Assembly: GCF_001642475.1 (NCBI RefSeq)
Contig: NW_019173932.1
Location: 248,001 to 312,000, forward strand
Direction of reading: 5' to 3'
Length of the DNA stretch: 64,000 bases
Source: Fonsecaea monophora
Lineage: Eukaryota; Ascomycota; Eurotiomycetes; Chaetothyriales; Herpotrichiellaceae
The stretch's first letter is position 1; every line of letters starts with the position of its first letter. The translations under genes and the position numbers were made by a program. Of this stretch, positions 35,883 to 46,988 are shown piece after piece. The notes below the pieces were generated by a model. That model searched no databases, was not told the DNA's origin, and saw nothing but the letters and a program-made list of their open reading frames with translations.

Positions 35883-36912
35883 AGAGATCTCTATATAGGC
35901 TGGGTATGGTTCGGCAGGGCCATGACCCTTTGAAGATGGATTGGTGGATGGATTACATACCTGGCATTTGCAGGCGTTGAGATATAACGTGCCACAGCCA
36001 CTATACCAGGCTCGGATGGCCGGGAATACCCCCCTTAAGTATTTTAGAGAAGAGGACGGAAGATAGACTGTACACTACCGAAAGTCACATTTTCAACTCT
36101 GGTGCTGCGCGAGGCCCAATACGAGTTTACGGAGTACATGCAAGTACTTGGTAAGTACTTGTACTTGTATGGTGACACCAGACCCAAGCTGGGGAAGATC
36201 CAGGGGTAGGGACAATCAGCAACGACTAGCCACCAATGGGGGCTCCCCAGCGTAGGGCACTGGGCTTGCTGGGCTGCCAGTGGTTACTAAATGTTCCGCG
36301 TTCTTGTTGATCTCCAATCAAACCGGCGCCAGGCTCCTTCCGTGGCCGCCCCAAGACGGAGCTTGGCATGCTTCTCCACTGCGGCCACTGCAGCCACTGG
36401 TGCCCCGTTTCTCAAGCCTCGAACAGCAACGAGCGGCCATGGCAGTCGTGTCTCCTTTTTTCCCACTTGTCCTGGTCCCCTGGTTCACGGTTTCCACCAG
36501 GAATTGATTGAGAGGCCACACTCGCTGCAGTCCAACTTCACACGACGTTTCTACCTCTTCCTTTTCGTGCACCCATCCATTTGGCTTCTTTTTTCTTCTT
36601 ATTCTTGCGCATCAGATTCAACTTTCTTACGCTCGCTTGGAAACCTCTGTGGACATTTCAGCAGACCCTTGCAATTGACCAGGTGAGTTTCGCAGCATCT
36701 TTTTTTATACCACGGGGAGTTCTTCACGGCCCTCAAATTCCCCTGGGCGCAGGCAATCCACCGTGACCAGCTCCATCGAAAGTCCCCCCCAACAATCGCG
36801 ATCGTTGAGACTTTTTTATATCCTGGGCGCGTGCTGACGGTATTCCTCTTGCAGTTCTCTTTGTTCAGTTGTGCCCTGTGTCGCCCGCACAAACCACGTC
36901 GTCTGACCAAAT
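35883..36912. promoter_or_regulatory. Septin upstream region with probable 5' UTR intron
   Basis: One kilobase before the septin start. At 36683 a strong donor (accag|GTGAGTTT) and at 36851-36854 a gcag acceptor (alternative ttcag ending at 36868) suggest a 170-185-nt intron inside the leader. The sequence 36110-36170 holds repeated agtacttg units. Confidence 0.5.
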
Positions 36913-38682
36913 ATGGGTGAGCATTCATCACCGTCCTAATTCCTTCATATTCACATACACGCCTGCAGCCGACATCTCCCTTCTGCTGCCCCAAAGCACG
37001 TCTTCTGTCAATCGTGCCTCTGCTACGATAGGGGATACAAGTGTGGTCGATATGAATGTCAAGAACAGTCTTGGTCCAAGGCCGACCCAAGACATTCCTG
37101 CCTATCGTGGACCCCGAGGAGATGGAGATGACACTTCCCTTGATACTCAACACACACCTGATAGCATACGGTCTACCAACATGACTGACTTGAGCGAAAA
37201 TGCAGCTGCCGTTGCGAATGGCGTCCGATCTTCTCCCTCTCCCAACATATCCAATGGCAAACCTGCGTCCCCTTTTGTGAAGGAGAGCAATCCCATGGGG
37301 GCCAACACCGCCCAGACCGTCAGCTCCAAAGATCCAAAGGCAGCGGCCGCGGCAGCAAATGATATGCGTAACGTGGTTAGAAGAAAGTTGACAGGCTATG
37401 TTGGATTTGCAAACTTGCCCAATCAATGGCACCGTAAGAGCGTCAGAAAAGGCTTTAACTTCAACGTGATGGTTGTGGGTAAGTATAATGCACATGTCGC
37501 GATCCGAGTTCATATGCTCACAATTCGCAGGTGAATCAGGATTGGGTAAATCCACCTTGGTGAACACTCTGTTCAATACTTCTCTATACCCTCCGCGTGA
37601 ACGCAAAGGTCCCAGCTTGGACATCATCCCCAAGACTGTCTCTATCCAGTCAATCAGTGCCGACATTGAGGAAAACGGAGTGCGTCTGCGTTTGACCGTG
37701 GTTGACACTCCTGGCTTTGGAGACTTCGTCAACAACGATGATTCGTGGAGACCGATTGTGGAGAATATTGAGCAGCGATTCGATGCCTATCTCGAGGCCG
37801 AGAACAAGGTTAATCGCATGAACATTGTGGACAACAGGGTCCATGCCTGCGTCTACTTCATCCAACCTACCGGCCACTCTTTGAAGCCTCTGGACATCGA
37901 AGTCATGCGTCGCCTGCATACCAAAGTCAACCTCATCCCGGTTATCGCAAAGGCCGATACACTGACAGACGAGGAAGTATCAGCGTTCAAGCAAAGAGTA
38001 AGTGCGCATATTCTGAAAAATTAGGTCCACACATTGACCCAGGCAGATTCTTGCTGATATAGCGCATCACTCGATCCAAATCTTCGAAGGCCCACGTTAC
38101 GAGCTGGATGACGAAGAGACTATTGCCGAGAACAATGAGATCATGTCGAAAGTGCCTTTCGCCGTGGTCGGTGCCAACTACGAGGTTACCAATCCCGAAG
38201 GCCGCAAAGTGCGTGGCCGACGCTATCCTTGGGGTATAATCGAGGTGGACAATGAGGAACACTGTGACTTTGTCAAGTTACGACAAATGCTCATCCGAAC
38301 ACATATGGAAGAACTCAAAGAGCACACTAATAATGCACTCTACGAGAACTACCGCTCGGACAAACTGATCCAGATGGGTGTATCACAAGATCCAAGTGTG
38401 TTTAAAGAGGTCAATCCTGCAGTAAAACAGGAAGAGGAGAGAACGCTTCATGAGCAGAAGCTCGCCAAGATGGAAGCTGAGATGAAGATGGTGTTCCAGC
38501 AGAAGGTGCAGGAGAAAGAGAGCAAACTACAGCAAAGTGAGGAAGAATTATTCGCCCGGCACCGAGAAATGAAAGAACAACTGGAGCGACAGCGAGCAGA
38601 GCTAGAGGAGAAGAAGGCTCGGATTGAACAAGGCCGACCGATCGAGAAAGAAGGCAAGCGGAAGGGATTCTCGCTCCGATAG
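36913..38682 (+). CDS. CDC3: Septin, CDC3 / AspB group
   Basis: GTP-binding septin that polymerises into filaments at septa, hyphal tips and branches. Exons 36913-36916, 37032-37478, 37531-37997 and 38047-38682 give 517 residues. The first coding exon is only ATGG, followed by a perfect GTGAGC donor; its single G completes the Gly codon of MGDTSVVDMN. Next come a disordered N-terminus, a polybasic stretch (RRKLTGYVGFANLP, WHRKSVRKG), the P-loop GESGLGKST (about 151-159), the switch DTPGFGD (about 209) and the specificity motif AKADTLT (about 291). The septin unique element around RRYPWGIIEVDNEEHCDF follows, then a C-terminal coiled coil (KQEEERTLHEQKLAKMEAEM onward) ending KGFSLR. The long N-terminus and the coiled coil place it in the CDC3/AspB group. 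Confidence 0.95.
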
Positions 38683-39950
38683 ACGTCGCTAGCGAAGTCT
38701 CGGCCATCTTATCCCGCTCCTGCTTCCTTCCTAGCGTTTCCAGTTCATCTCAGCGACGAAAACGATGACGGCGATATCCTCTATTCCTTCCGAACCACCT
38801 TTTTTTTTTCGAGAACGACTTGTTTGGTATTGTTCTCCAGCAAGCAACAGACTGGGGCTGTTGTAACGTTCTAATCAAAACATCACCGACATGGTGTGTC
38901 CGCGGAGAAGAGGCTGAGAGACGAGATTGGGGAGAGAGATGACATCCTGGACTGTGCCTAATACAAGGATCCGAATTTTCAGCACAACCGTCCAGGACCC
39001 GAGATGAGCAGAGAGTCTCAAATTTGGTTGGGCTGGCACGGGGAGTAGGAGCCCTTGACCTGCCTAACAATCATGTATATTTCCTTAGCACCTTCGTGTC
39101 TTGTTCGTGGGAAGGGAGAGAGTTGAGCGCGAGGGGTGGTCACGGGGGTTTTCTTCGCCAGCTGGGACGACTTTCTTCAATTTCATTCCTTCCAATCACC
39201 AAACGGCGAGTTCCCTCTGTATTTTTGTAGTTTGTCACTAGCTTTCACAAAAAAAAAGCGTTGCTTTGAGGAGCACGACGGGGTTGATGTAGGCCACCGT
39301 GGATGGTGAGGATGATGACCTTTTGGACGATAGACCAACAGCCATTGAGTGAGTGTCCCTCACACTGTATCGATACCTCTTAGTTCGGCTCGCTCTCTAG
39401 CTACAATGTTATTTAGGTTCATAGTAAAGGAGGCTGGCAGGGAGGGGTCGGCATGATGATGGAGTGCCGATGGTATTGGTGGCATCAGCAGTGGTGGGCC
39501 ATGTAGAGTGACTGGCGCAGTGTAACTGTGGTTGAGTGTGTGGCGCTCGCAGCCTGCCACCTGCGCAGCCTGTGACGCCTGTGCAGCTTGTGCGGGTTCG
39601 GCATTGACATCATGTCCACCACCAACCCACAAACCCAAAAAGCGCCCACAAAGGCAGGCAGGCAGTTGGCTCCAAAGCCACCTCTACTACTACTCGGTTC
39701 ACATCAAGTTCTACATCCTCTCCAGCTTCCTGCTCAGTCAATCGACCCCTTCTGCAGCTCACAGCCACCTTATACCACCGGTGTCGGCTCTTTCGCCTTC
39801 TCCCTTTTTCACTCTGCAGCTCCTCCTCCCCGTCCTCACTCTTCCTGCACCTCGGTCCTCTGTGCGACAGAGATCACGTACCGTCACTGCGACACCAGAG
39901 CTTGACCGCCCATCTATCTGCAGGGATTTGAGTTTGCAAGACTGAACAAT
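38683..39950. other. Spacer, 1.3 kb, no gene seen
   Basis: Septin 3' flank and POM33 promoter and leader. T- and A-runs occur at about 38801-38810 and 39249-39257. Repeated cagcctgtg-like units lie at 39550-39590 and aggcaggcaggcag at 39652-39665. The stretch 39715-39850 is CT-rich, as expected of a leader. Confidence 0.6.
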
Positions 39951-40943
39951 ATGGCACCCCCACCTCCTGCTGATGCTCCCCTGGGTGAGCGCCTGGCAAA
40001 GGTCGCTACCACGCTGCAGTTGTGAGTATATTTGGAGCTGGAGTGTCTGAGGGTGGAAAATAAGGCAGAGGACTCGTGCTAACAGTTGTTCTTCAGTGCC
40101 TGGTTTTGCGGCCACTTTACCCTCCTCCTGTCGGTCCTTCGATATGGCCTCTCGTACCTCACGTTCAACTACTACTCCAGGTGGGCTCAGTTCACGTACC
40201 GCCTGGCCTTCATCTCAGCCGTAGCCACCTACGGTATCGTTGTTTTCAAGGCTTATCGTGCTCGCGTGAAGCCCGGCGCCAAGATTGGGTCGACTGTCTA
40301 TCTCTTGCTCTCGGATGAGAATGTGCAATACCTGCGTGAGTCTGGTGCCTAGGAACATTCGGTCAGTCAAGAGTCTAATGTAAAATGCGCAGTGATCAGC
40401 TTGGTCTGGTTGTTCGCGAGACAGGTGCCTTTGGCCTTGCTCCCATTCACAGTCTACTCGGTCTTCCACGTCGCGACTTACACTCGCACCATTATTATTC
40501 CCACCTTCCAGCCGCCCAAAGCCGCTCCATCGAGCACACCCACATCACCAGGTGCATCCAAGGCTCCTCAGTCTCCCCTCGCAAACTCTATCGGCCGATT
40601 TGTCAAAGAATACTATGACGGATCCATGATGTTGGTTGCATTGCTGGAGATTCTCCTCTGGTTCCGTCTGTTCCTTTCTGCCTTGACGTTTAGCAAGGGC
40701 TCTTGGATCCTGCTGGGCATCTACGCCGTATTTTTGAGGGCAAGATACTCTCAAAGCCAGTTCGTGCAGGGGGCTTTCCTTCAGATGGGTGCCAGAATCG
40801 ATCAGCAAGTTCAAAACCCCAATGTCCCGCCTGCGCTCAGGCAAGCCTGGGAAACTGTGAAGGGACTCCTGCGTCAGACGGTCGATGCCACCGATATGCG
40901 CAAATACATGGGAGGGCAGACACCTCAAAAGAAGCCTCAATAG
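39951..40943 (+). CDS. POM33: POM33/TMEM33 family reticulon-like membrane protein
   Basis: Member of the Pom33/Per33 (yeast), Tts1 (fission yeast), TMEM33 (animal) family, which shapes ER tubules and helps nuclear-pore distribution. Exons 39951-40021, 40097-40335 and 40393-40943 give 286 residues, the usual length. The beginning MAPPPPADAPLGERLAKVAT leads into LQFAWFCGHFTLLL, then RYGLSYLTFN, the conserved YRLAFISAVATYGIVVFKA, LISLVWLFARQVPLALLPFT and YSVFHVATYTRTIIIPTF. A Pro/Ser linker follows, then two further hydrophobic segments and an amphipathic C-terminus (LRQAWETVKGLLRQTV). The alternation of membrane hairpins and the C-terminal amphipathic helix match the family. Confidence 0.92.
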
Positions 40944-42402
40944 CGCTGACGACAGAATGTGTGATGCGCCAAGTCAATTTCGCTCGACTTCGATAGATGA
41001 GGGGGGAAGTGGCGGAGAGCCAACTTTGCTTTACATCGGCCCCGCGCGTTGCAGATATCGAAGCTGTGGAAGAGATGGAGCTCCTACGTCGGCAACCTCG
41101 AAATCGTTGCGACTTAGTCAGGGCCCTTCCGTCAAAGTGTGAGAGTGATATTTGGCAAGCAAGGTAGAAGATCTGGAAGGATAGATCTCCGCCGCAAGGA
41201 AAGTCGGAAATGGATCAGTATGATGCGTAGTGAGGTATGCATCGTACGGGACATGTGGGAGGTCGTGAAAAGGAGTGCAGTAGTGCCAGAGTGATGCAAG
41301 CCAACGACGACTCGACGCGGGGAGCTTGGTAGTATTCCCCTTGGCTGGCTTTGCTGCTCAGAACAATGGATGGACGGGGTGTTTTTTCTTGTTCTTTCCA
41401 GGATCACGGGTAAGATGGCATTGATATGTACCTAAGCTTGATACAGACGGTGGTGACGGGGTACGAGGCGCACGGGGCGTACGAGTATCGAATACCTAGC
41501 AAGACAATTTGTCCCTTTGCCTGTCGTTCTTTGTACCTGTTTGTACCTCTCTTGTTCTTTGACACCCTTTTTCCTAGTTTTCTGGTCGGGTTTCTCTTTG
41601 TTCATCTATCACGCCTAGTTCTAGATAGGATGTGTCTGGTTGGTTAGTTGGTTGGTTGGTTGGTCAGTGAAGACGAGGCTGAGGCTGAGGGTGAAGTTGG
41701 GTGAAGGTGAACGTAAAGACGAGTGAGACGTGAATGATGCGATCGATATCAACACCACCATCATCATCCCCTAGGTACCCAGGTAGGTACCCAGGTACCG
41801 TGCAATATAGTACTGTACATGTAGTGCGTATAGTACAATGTCGTACGATGTAAATATGATACGATATAGATACCTGCCTAGGTAATCTGCCTTCCATAGG
41901 TACATAGGTAGGTTAAGGACGGTAGCACGGTAGGTAGGTAGGTTAGGTATACGATGCGATCAATGGAATGCAAGTCAATGCAGTGTGCAGTGCAGTACGC
42001 CCGCGGTACGGTACGAGCCAACCACTCATTCATTCTACCCAAAAAGGCCCAAAAGAGTTCGCCGTTTCAACACGATTCAGGATACCCTTGGATCCGGCAA
42101 ACCAGAACAGCGTCCATCCCATCCATGTATCCATATCCAGGTATACATGTATCCCGTACTCGGTAATTCATTGTGCCATGTCACCTGCATGCCAGCTAGG
42201 TAGCCACCCAGCCACCCAGCCACTGAGCCCTCAACCGCCCAACCGCCGAACCGCCGAGCCCAGGCGTGATTGATCTCGTTTGTTTGTTTCCTGATATAAA
42301 AAAAGAACTCTGAAAAGTACTCGGTACAGTGGACAAGAGATGCGGTAGGATAAATGACCAAGGGGGAAACGTGGGAGGAGGGCTGAATAAACCGGCTCCC
42401 AT
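40944..42402. other. Convergent spacer rich in TACCTAGG-type repeats
   Basis: 3' flanks of two convergent genes, nearly 1.5 kb. Contains a ttggttgg tract at 41638-41663 and the repeat region listed separately. Short frames here are composed mainly of repeat sequence. No gene supported. Confidence 0.6.
41765..41950. repeat. TACCTAGG / GGTACC interspersed simple repeat
   Basis: Repeated ccaggtaggtac, ggtacataggtagg and cggtaggtaggtagg units, partly palindromic (cctaggtacc, ggtaccgt). Similar motifs occur in spacers of many moulds. Confidence 0.75.
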
Positions 42403-45400
42403 TCACTCGTCATCCTCTGCTTCGGCATCCTCGTCTTCCTCTTCCTCTTCATCGTCATCCTCCTCATCATCGTCGGCCGAATCTACCTCAACGTCAGGGT
42501 CTCCGTCGTCGTCGTCGTCTTCATCTTCGTCCTCGGAATCGTCCTCGTCGTCGAGAACCGCATCTTCATCGTTGGGATCATCTACATCTTCCTCAACATC
42601 GTCCTCTTCTTCGCTTTCCTCTTCGTCTGTTGCTATTGATGCTTCCTGCTCATCTTCCTCTTCCTCTTCATCGCCACTTGATGTAGAGGATCCCTCACGA
42701 TCTTCATCGTCGTCGTCGTCTTCTTCTTCCCCCTCTGCCTTACTGTCCCTTTGTGCGGCATCCTCGTCTTCTTCTGCAGCCGCACCGTCTTGGTTGTCAT
42801 TTGTGACCGACACGTCTGACGCCGGTACAGTCATGGTGGATAGTCCACTCCTCCGTCCACTCCGCCGGACAGGTGTCCCAGGTCCCTTTGGAGAGACGCT
42901 GCCGGTTCTGGCAACATTGTTGCCATTGATAGAAGGTGTCGACCCGGCCAACCCCAACCCGGCGTTATTGTTGTTGTTGGTGTTTCTCGGTGAGCTCCTT
43001 ACCGCAACTAAGGAACCTTGAGCATTTAATACAGTGGATTCCCCGTTGCCGAAGCCTTTGGTCTGTGGAGAAGCTGCAGACCCAAAGGCGGCAGCTGCAT
43101 TACGCTTCTTCGTGCTTCTTTGTCGAAGCATCGACGGTGGGATTGGTGGATCGATTTGGAAGCGTGTGGGCGGGATCGAATGCTGCCGGAAGGCCAAGGC
43201 ATACCCTGTGAGGACGGGTTCTTGTTCCTTTCCCTCCTTAACCTCATTGGACTCTTCTTTTCCTCCCGATGCTTGACCGTCTTCGTCACCACCGCTCTCT
43301 TTTTCTCCAGCCTCGCCTTCAGGATGAGATTCACCGTCCTTCCGAGAATCACCATTCACAAGTCCGTTAACCTTGATCTGAGGACGAGCAGTGGCCAGTG
43401 AGAGCGCACCACCACCGCTGAGTGCCGCTGTCGGAGGAGGCCCCGGCGCAACGTGACCATGCGCATCAACAAGCAAGGGGTCCTTTATCTCCAGATCCTC
43501 TTCCTGCAATCCAACCGACTCTGGCCGCGACACTGCTCTTGTAGACTTTGATCTTGACCGTGGGGAAAGTCGTTCCATATCCGCGTCTGTCTCTAGCAGT
43601 TCGCCCGCCGCAACAGACTTGCCGGCATTCGACATCACCACCTCACTGTCCATGTCCACATCTCTGCTTACTTCTTCATCTTCTTCGTCTCCATCCCCTT
43701 CATCCCTAGGTGCAAGCGCTTGTAGAGGCTGCCCGTCTAACGTGGCCTGGTCGCTCCGCCCCATGATGTAGGGTGTCCACATCAAACTGTCCGGTTTCAA
43801 CTTACGATGTTTCTTTGCCTCATAATCGTCCACGATCCTCTGGTACAACTTCTTGTCATACCTTACCGCGTAGGTTTTTGTTACAGGATCTTTGGTGAAT
43901 GCATAAAGACGTTCAAGGGAATGGATCACATCGTCGGCTGTCATGCCTGTTCGAGCCATTAGAGTCTTTGTGGAGAAAGGTCTGAGGCCCAGGTCAAGTA
44001 GATGGCGTGAGATGGTGAGGTCCCAGTACGAACGGTAGGCTGTAAGGCCCATATCCGAGAGAGGCTTTTCCGGGGATCCCTCTTTGCCCTCGATTCTGGT
44101 GAGCAGGTAGGAAAAGTCGATCAGGAAAGTGGCATAACCCTTGCGTTGATGGATGGGCATCACCAAGATGCAGCTGACGTTGTTCTGGCTTGCAGGTCTC
44201 TTCTCTTTGCTGAAGTATCCCACAAAATGATATCCCAACTCATCGTACTCGGTCAGGATGTAGAACAGAAACGGCTCCACGTCATAGTATAGTGTCTTTG
44301 ATCCCAGAAACATCTTCGCCATCAGGCACAGGCACTGGCAATATTCCGTCTTTTTCCTCCCGTCGACCTCCCAGACAGACACCGTGCCATCGCGATATAT
44401 CTCGTCTCCAGGCGGGTGTTTTGCCGGACATTTCAGTTTGTGTCTGTATGCTACAAACTCGGAGGGTAGGTATTTCAAGCAGAATTCACAGATGAACAAT
44501 CGAGTCTCGTGTGAATATTCTTCCGGGTAGGGAGCAGCGTAGAAGGTGTCAATAACATGTTTCCCAAACTGGATGCACTTGATCTTGCTCGGGGGTCCAG
44601 AGACTGTGGACCTGCTGGGCTTCGTTGTAGAGGCTGACGCCGCTGCAGCATCCCCTGCCGCACCATTTATCTCGGCCTCCGCCGCTGCAGATGCTCTACG
44701 GCGTTCTTCTTCCGCTTCTTTTCTCGCGATCTCGAAAATTTCGCGGTCTCGGAGTTGCGGCAGTGAACGGCTTGTATCCGCATCTGCTTCGGAGAGGATG
44801 CCGCCGTATGGTTTGGCGTTGAGCTCGGCCTCCCGATCGGTAAAGGCAGAGGGGAAAATGAGGTGTTGTGTGGGCAGAGCAGGGAACTTGGGGACAGGAG
44901 GCTGGTAGATTGGCGGTGCCGGTATTTTGGGAGGCTTTTTCGGCTGAGATCGTCTCTCTCTTCTCCTGCCGGGACGAGGAGGTTTGCTCAAGATCGCTTC
45001 GATTTTCGCTTGTTCTAAGCGAAAAGCCAGAATGAACTTGTGAGGCGGAGGCTTGTTGAACGGTCTATGCTGCAATATTCGCGCGATAGGCTTAGTGATT
45101 TTCATTTGACTTGTTCTTCTCGTCGAATGTGCAATGGCTGCTTTCTTCTCCGCCAGCTCTTTGCTTGTCGCGGCCGCTGCTAATGCTCGATCTGTTGCTT
45201 TTCGTCGTCTCTTTTCGACGGGAGGGGGTTCCTGAGTTGGCGACTTCCTCTTTCTCAGGGCCCGTCCTCCATCGTCACCGTCCCCGATCACGGGTTGGGC
45301 AAAGATCGAGTGTGAATACGGCTTTTGCAAGCCTCGCGTCACAGGTAACAAGTCTCTAACAAGCCGAGGCGCTGAATTCTTGGATCGAGAGCTTCGAGCT

Positions 45401-46314
45401 TTTGGTGACTCTGATTGCGCGGGTTTCTCGCCAGTGCACTGCGGACATTGCCATTGAGATAGCTTGCCTCCAGGCAGCGAGCCGCGTTCTTGAGCGCATT
45501 GTCGATGTGCGTGATTGCCGCAGGCAGAGCAACTTAAGTGCGACTCGTCATCTCCACCGTCAACAGCCACAGACTGATTACACAACACGCAGTCCCGTTT
45601 AGAGTCGACAGCCTCGCTCGTGCTGTCTTCTCCGCTGGATTCTGATCCTGACTGGGATTCCGACTCCGAGCTGGATTCAGAGCCAGAAGCGGAACCCGAT
45701 GCGGATGCCGACGCTGAAGATTCATCTCCGTCCTGGCTGCTTTCCGAGCTTTCTTCGTTATCAGCTCCAGCGGTTTCGCTCTTCAGATCTCCTTGGTCTT
45801 GCTCTTGCCCAACTTCGTCGTCAGCTTCTTTGTCTTCGTCGGCATCCTCCTCTTCGTCGCTTTCCTCGTTCGCTACGGCGGCTTGATCTGGTTCGTCCGC
45901 CTCGTCAGCTCCGGTGTCTTGATCCTCGTCCTCGTCCGGCTCGCCTTCTGCATCGGCATCAGTCATGGTGATATCTTCTTTTGGGTCGGTTTGTGGCGCG
46001 GAGGTGGAGGCAGCGTCGGTATCGACCTTGGCTTCATTATCGCTCAGGCTCTCTTCTGCTGATCTTTGTAGCTGTTCACCTAGAGCGCTGTCCTCTGAAT
46101 TAGGGATGTGTAAGTTGACTTGTTCTATGACCGCTTTCCTTGTTGAGTCCTCGTTTGGACCATTTTGCTCACCCCCCGAAGCCTCGTCATTCTCAGCACC
46201 AGCATTCTCACGTCGCTCATCTGTTGGATACCGCGCCGCAGGCCGGTCATCATCGAGCGTCCTTTGGTTGGCGCTGATCGGCTGGTCCGGCTCAGCGGAG
46301 GTTGGAGACGGCAT
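42403..46314 (-). CDS. SAS3: MYST histone acetyltransferase Sas3 (NuA3 catalytic subunit)
   Basis: Acetylates histone H3 (mainly K14 and K23 in yeast NuA3). A single frame of 1303 residues starts at the first ATG (MPSPTSAEPDQP). The N-terminal 230 residues are acidic and disordered. A PHD-like zinc finger follows at about 240-291 (CVLCNQSV, CSACGNHAHRQC, WQCPQC). Then come a basic region (RRRKATDRA) and a Pro-rich stretch, and the MYST domain. In it are the C2HC finger FICEFCLKYLPSEF near 606, the autoacetylated-lysine motif FLGSKTLYYDVEPF, the catalytic Cys in NNVSCILVMP, acetyl-CoA binding QRKGYATFLIDFSYLL and the catalytic Glu in GSPEKPLSDMG. The C-terminal 500 residues are disordered and end in an extreme Asp/Glu tail. 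It is larger than yeast Sas3 (831), mostly because of the tail. It is divergent from NDUFA1. Confidence 0.95.
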   Translation of the reverse strand: MPSPTSAEPDQPISANQRTLDDDRPAARYPTDERRENAGAENDEASGGEQNGPNEDSTRKAVIEQVNLHIPNSEDSALGEQLQRSAEESLSDNEAKVDTDAASTSAPQTDPKEDITMTDADAEGEPDEDEDQDTGADEADEPDQAAVANEESDEEEDADEDKEADDEVGQEQDQGDLKSETAGADNEESSESSQDGDESSASASASGSASGSESSSESESQSGSESSGEDSTSEAVDSKRDCVLCNQSVAVDGGDDESHLSCSACGNHAHRQCAQERGSLPGGKLSQWQCPQCTGEKPAQSESPKARSSRSKNSAPRLVRDLLPVTRGLQKPYSHSIFAQPVIGDGDDGGRALRKRKSPTQEPPPVEKRRRKATDRALAAAATSKELAEKKAAIAHSTRRTSQMKITKPIARILQHRPFNKPPPHKFILAFRLEQAKIEAILSKPPRPGRRRERRSQPKKPPKIPAPPIYQPPVPKFPALPTQHLIFPSAFTDREAELNAKPYGGILSEADADTSRSLPQLRDREIFEIARKEAEEERRRASAAAEAEINGAAGDAAAASASTTKPSRSTVSGPPSKIKCIQFGKHVIDTFYAAPYPEEYSHETRLFICEFCLKYLPSEFVAYRHKLKCPAKHPPGDEIYRDGTVSVWEVDGRKKTEYCQCLCLMAKMFLGSKTLYYDVEPFLFYILTEYDELGYHFVGYFSKEKRPASQNNVSCILVMPIHQRKGYATFLIDFSYLLTRIEGKEGSPEKPLSDMGLTAYRSYWDLTISRHLLDLGLRPFSTKTLMARTGMTADDVIHSLERLYAFTKDPVTKTYAVRYDKKLYQRIVDDYEAKKHRKLKPDSLMWTPYIMGRSDQATLDGQPLQALAPRDEGDGDEEDEEVSRDVDMDSEVVMSNAGKSVAAGELLETDADMERLSPRSRSKSTRAVSRPESVGLQEEDLEIKDPLLVDAHGHVAPGPPPTAALSGGGALSLATARPQIKVNGLVNGDSRKDGESHPEGEAGEKESGGDEDGQASGGKEESNEVKEGKEQEPVLTGYALAFRQHSIPPTRFQIDPPIPPSMLRQRSTKKRNAAAAFGSAASPQTKGFGNGESTVLNAQGSLVAVRSSPRNTNNNNNAGLGLAGSTPSINGNNVARTGSVSPKGPGTPVRRSGRRSGLSTMTVPASDVSVTNDNQDGAAAEEDEDAAQRDSKAEGEEEDDDDDEDREGSSTSSGDEEEEEDEQEASIATDEEESEEEDDVEEDVDDPNDEDAVLDDEDDSEDEDEDDDDDGDPDVEVDSADDDEEDDDEEEEEDEDAEAEDDE

Positions 46315-46988
46315 GGAAGCAGGCAAGAATTATAGGATGTATCCCTGTCCCTGCGTTTGTCGGTCCCGACAGGGCAATGACCATCACGCGAGAATGGTAT
46401 TGCTGTCCTTTATTGTCGCAGGTGTCGCTATCGGGTCTTTCTTCGTTCATGCAACGGAAACTGTCATGCGACGCAGCATTTTTGATGTCCCGATCAGACT
46501 CGACACTGGGGCGCAAGCAGTTGTTCTGTGAATGGAGGGGCTGGTGGTCGCTCAATCTTTGTTCGACGCGTGAGGATGGGCGCAACAGCGTAAAGGACTT
46601 TAAACAGGGAACCTGATCGGGTTTCAAGATAGCTGTTACACGTCAAATGGACACTTTCAACAGTGTTACCATAACTTGAGGCTCGTATTGGACTCTGGAG
46701 AGTTATGCTGTGGTGGCCGACCACATTCAATCCTCGTCGACAACGACTCTAAAGCAGCGTGAACCATGTCCACTTTAGGTAAGGCGCAGTTGAACGTCCG
46801 ACTCGACCTGCGCCGTGAATGAGCTTTCTGCAACAATTGTCACTACACCAGAATAGAAATACAAAGTCGCTTGCATCTGGAACAGCTTCCATATACGACC
46901 TCTTGTGACGTCGATACCTGCATCTACTTTGCTCGCCCTTGGCGACTGTCCCTCTATCGTCCCGCAGTCAATGAGATAGCTCTTCGCC
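46315..46988. promoter_or_regulatory. Divergent promoter region of SAS3 and NDUFA1
   Basis: Separates two divergent genes by 674 bases. No coding potential. No operator was recognised. Confidence 0.5.

Noticed and set aside
36599..37735. 378-residue frame on the minus strand across the septin gene
   Set aside because: Overlaps septin exons and introns, has no family resemblance, and its low-complexity composition is explained by antisense reading.
42329..43021. 230-residue Ser-rich frame on the plus strand
   Set aside because: It is the antisense reading of the Asp/Glu codons in the SAS3 tail; poly-Ser composition arises from TCN complementing GAN.
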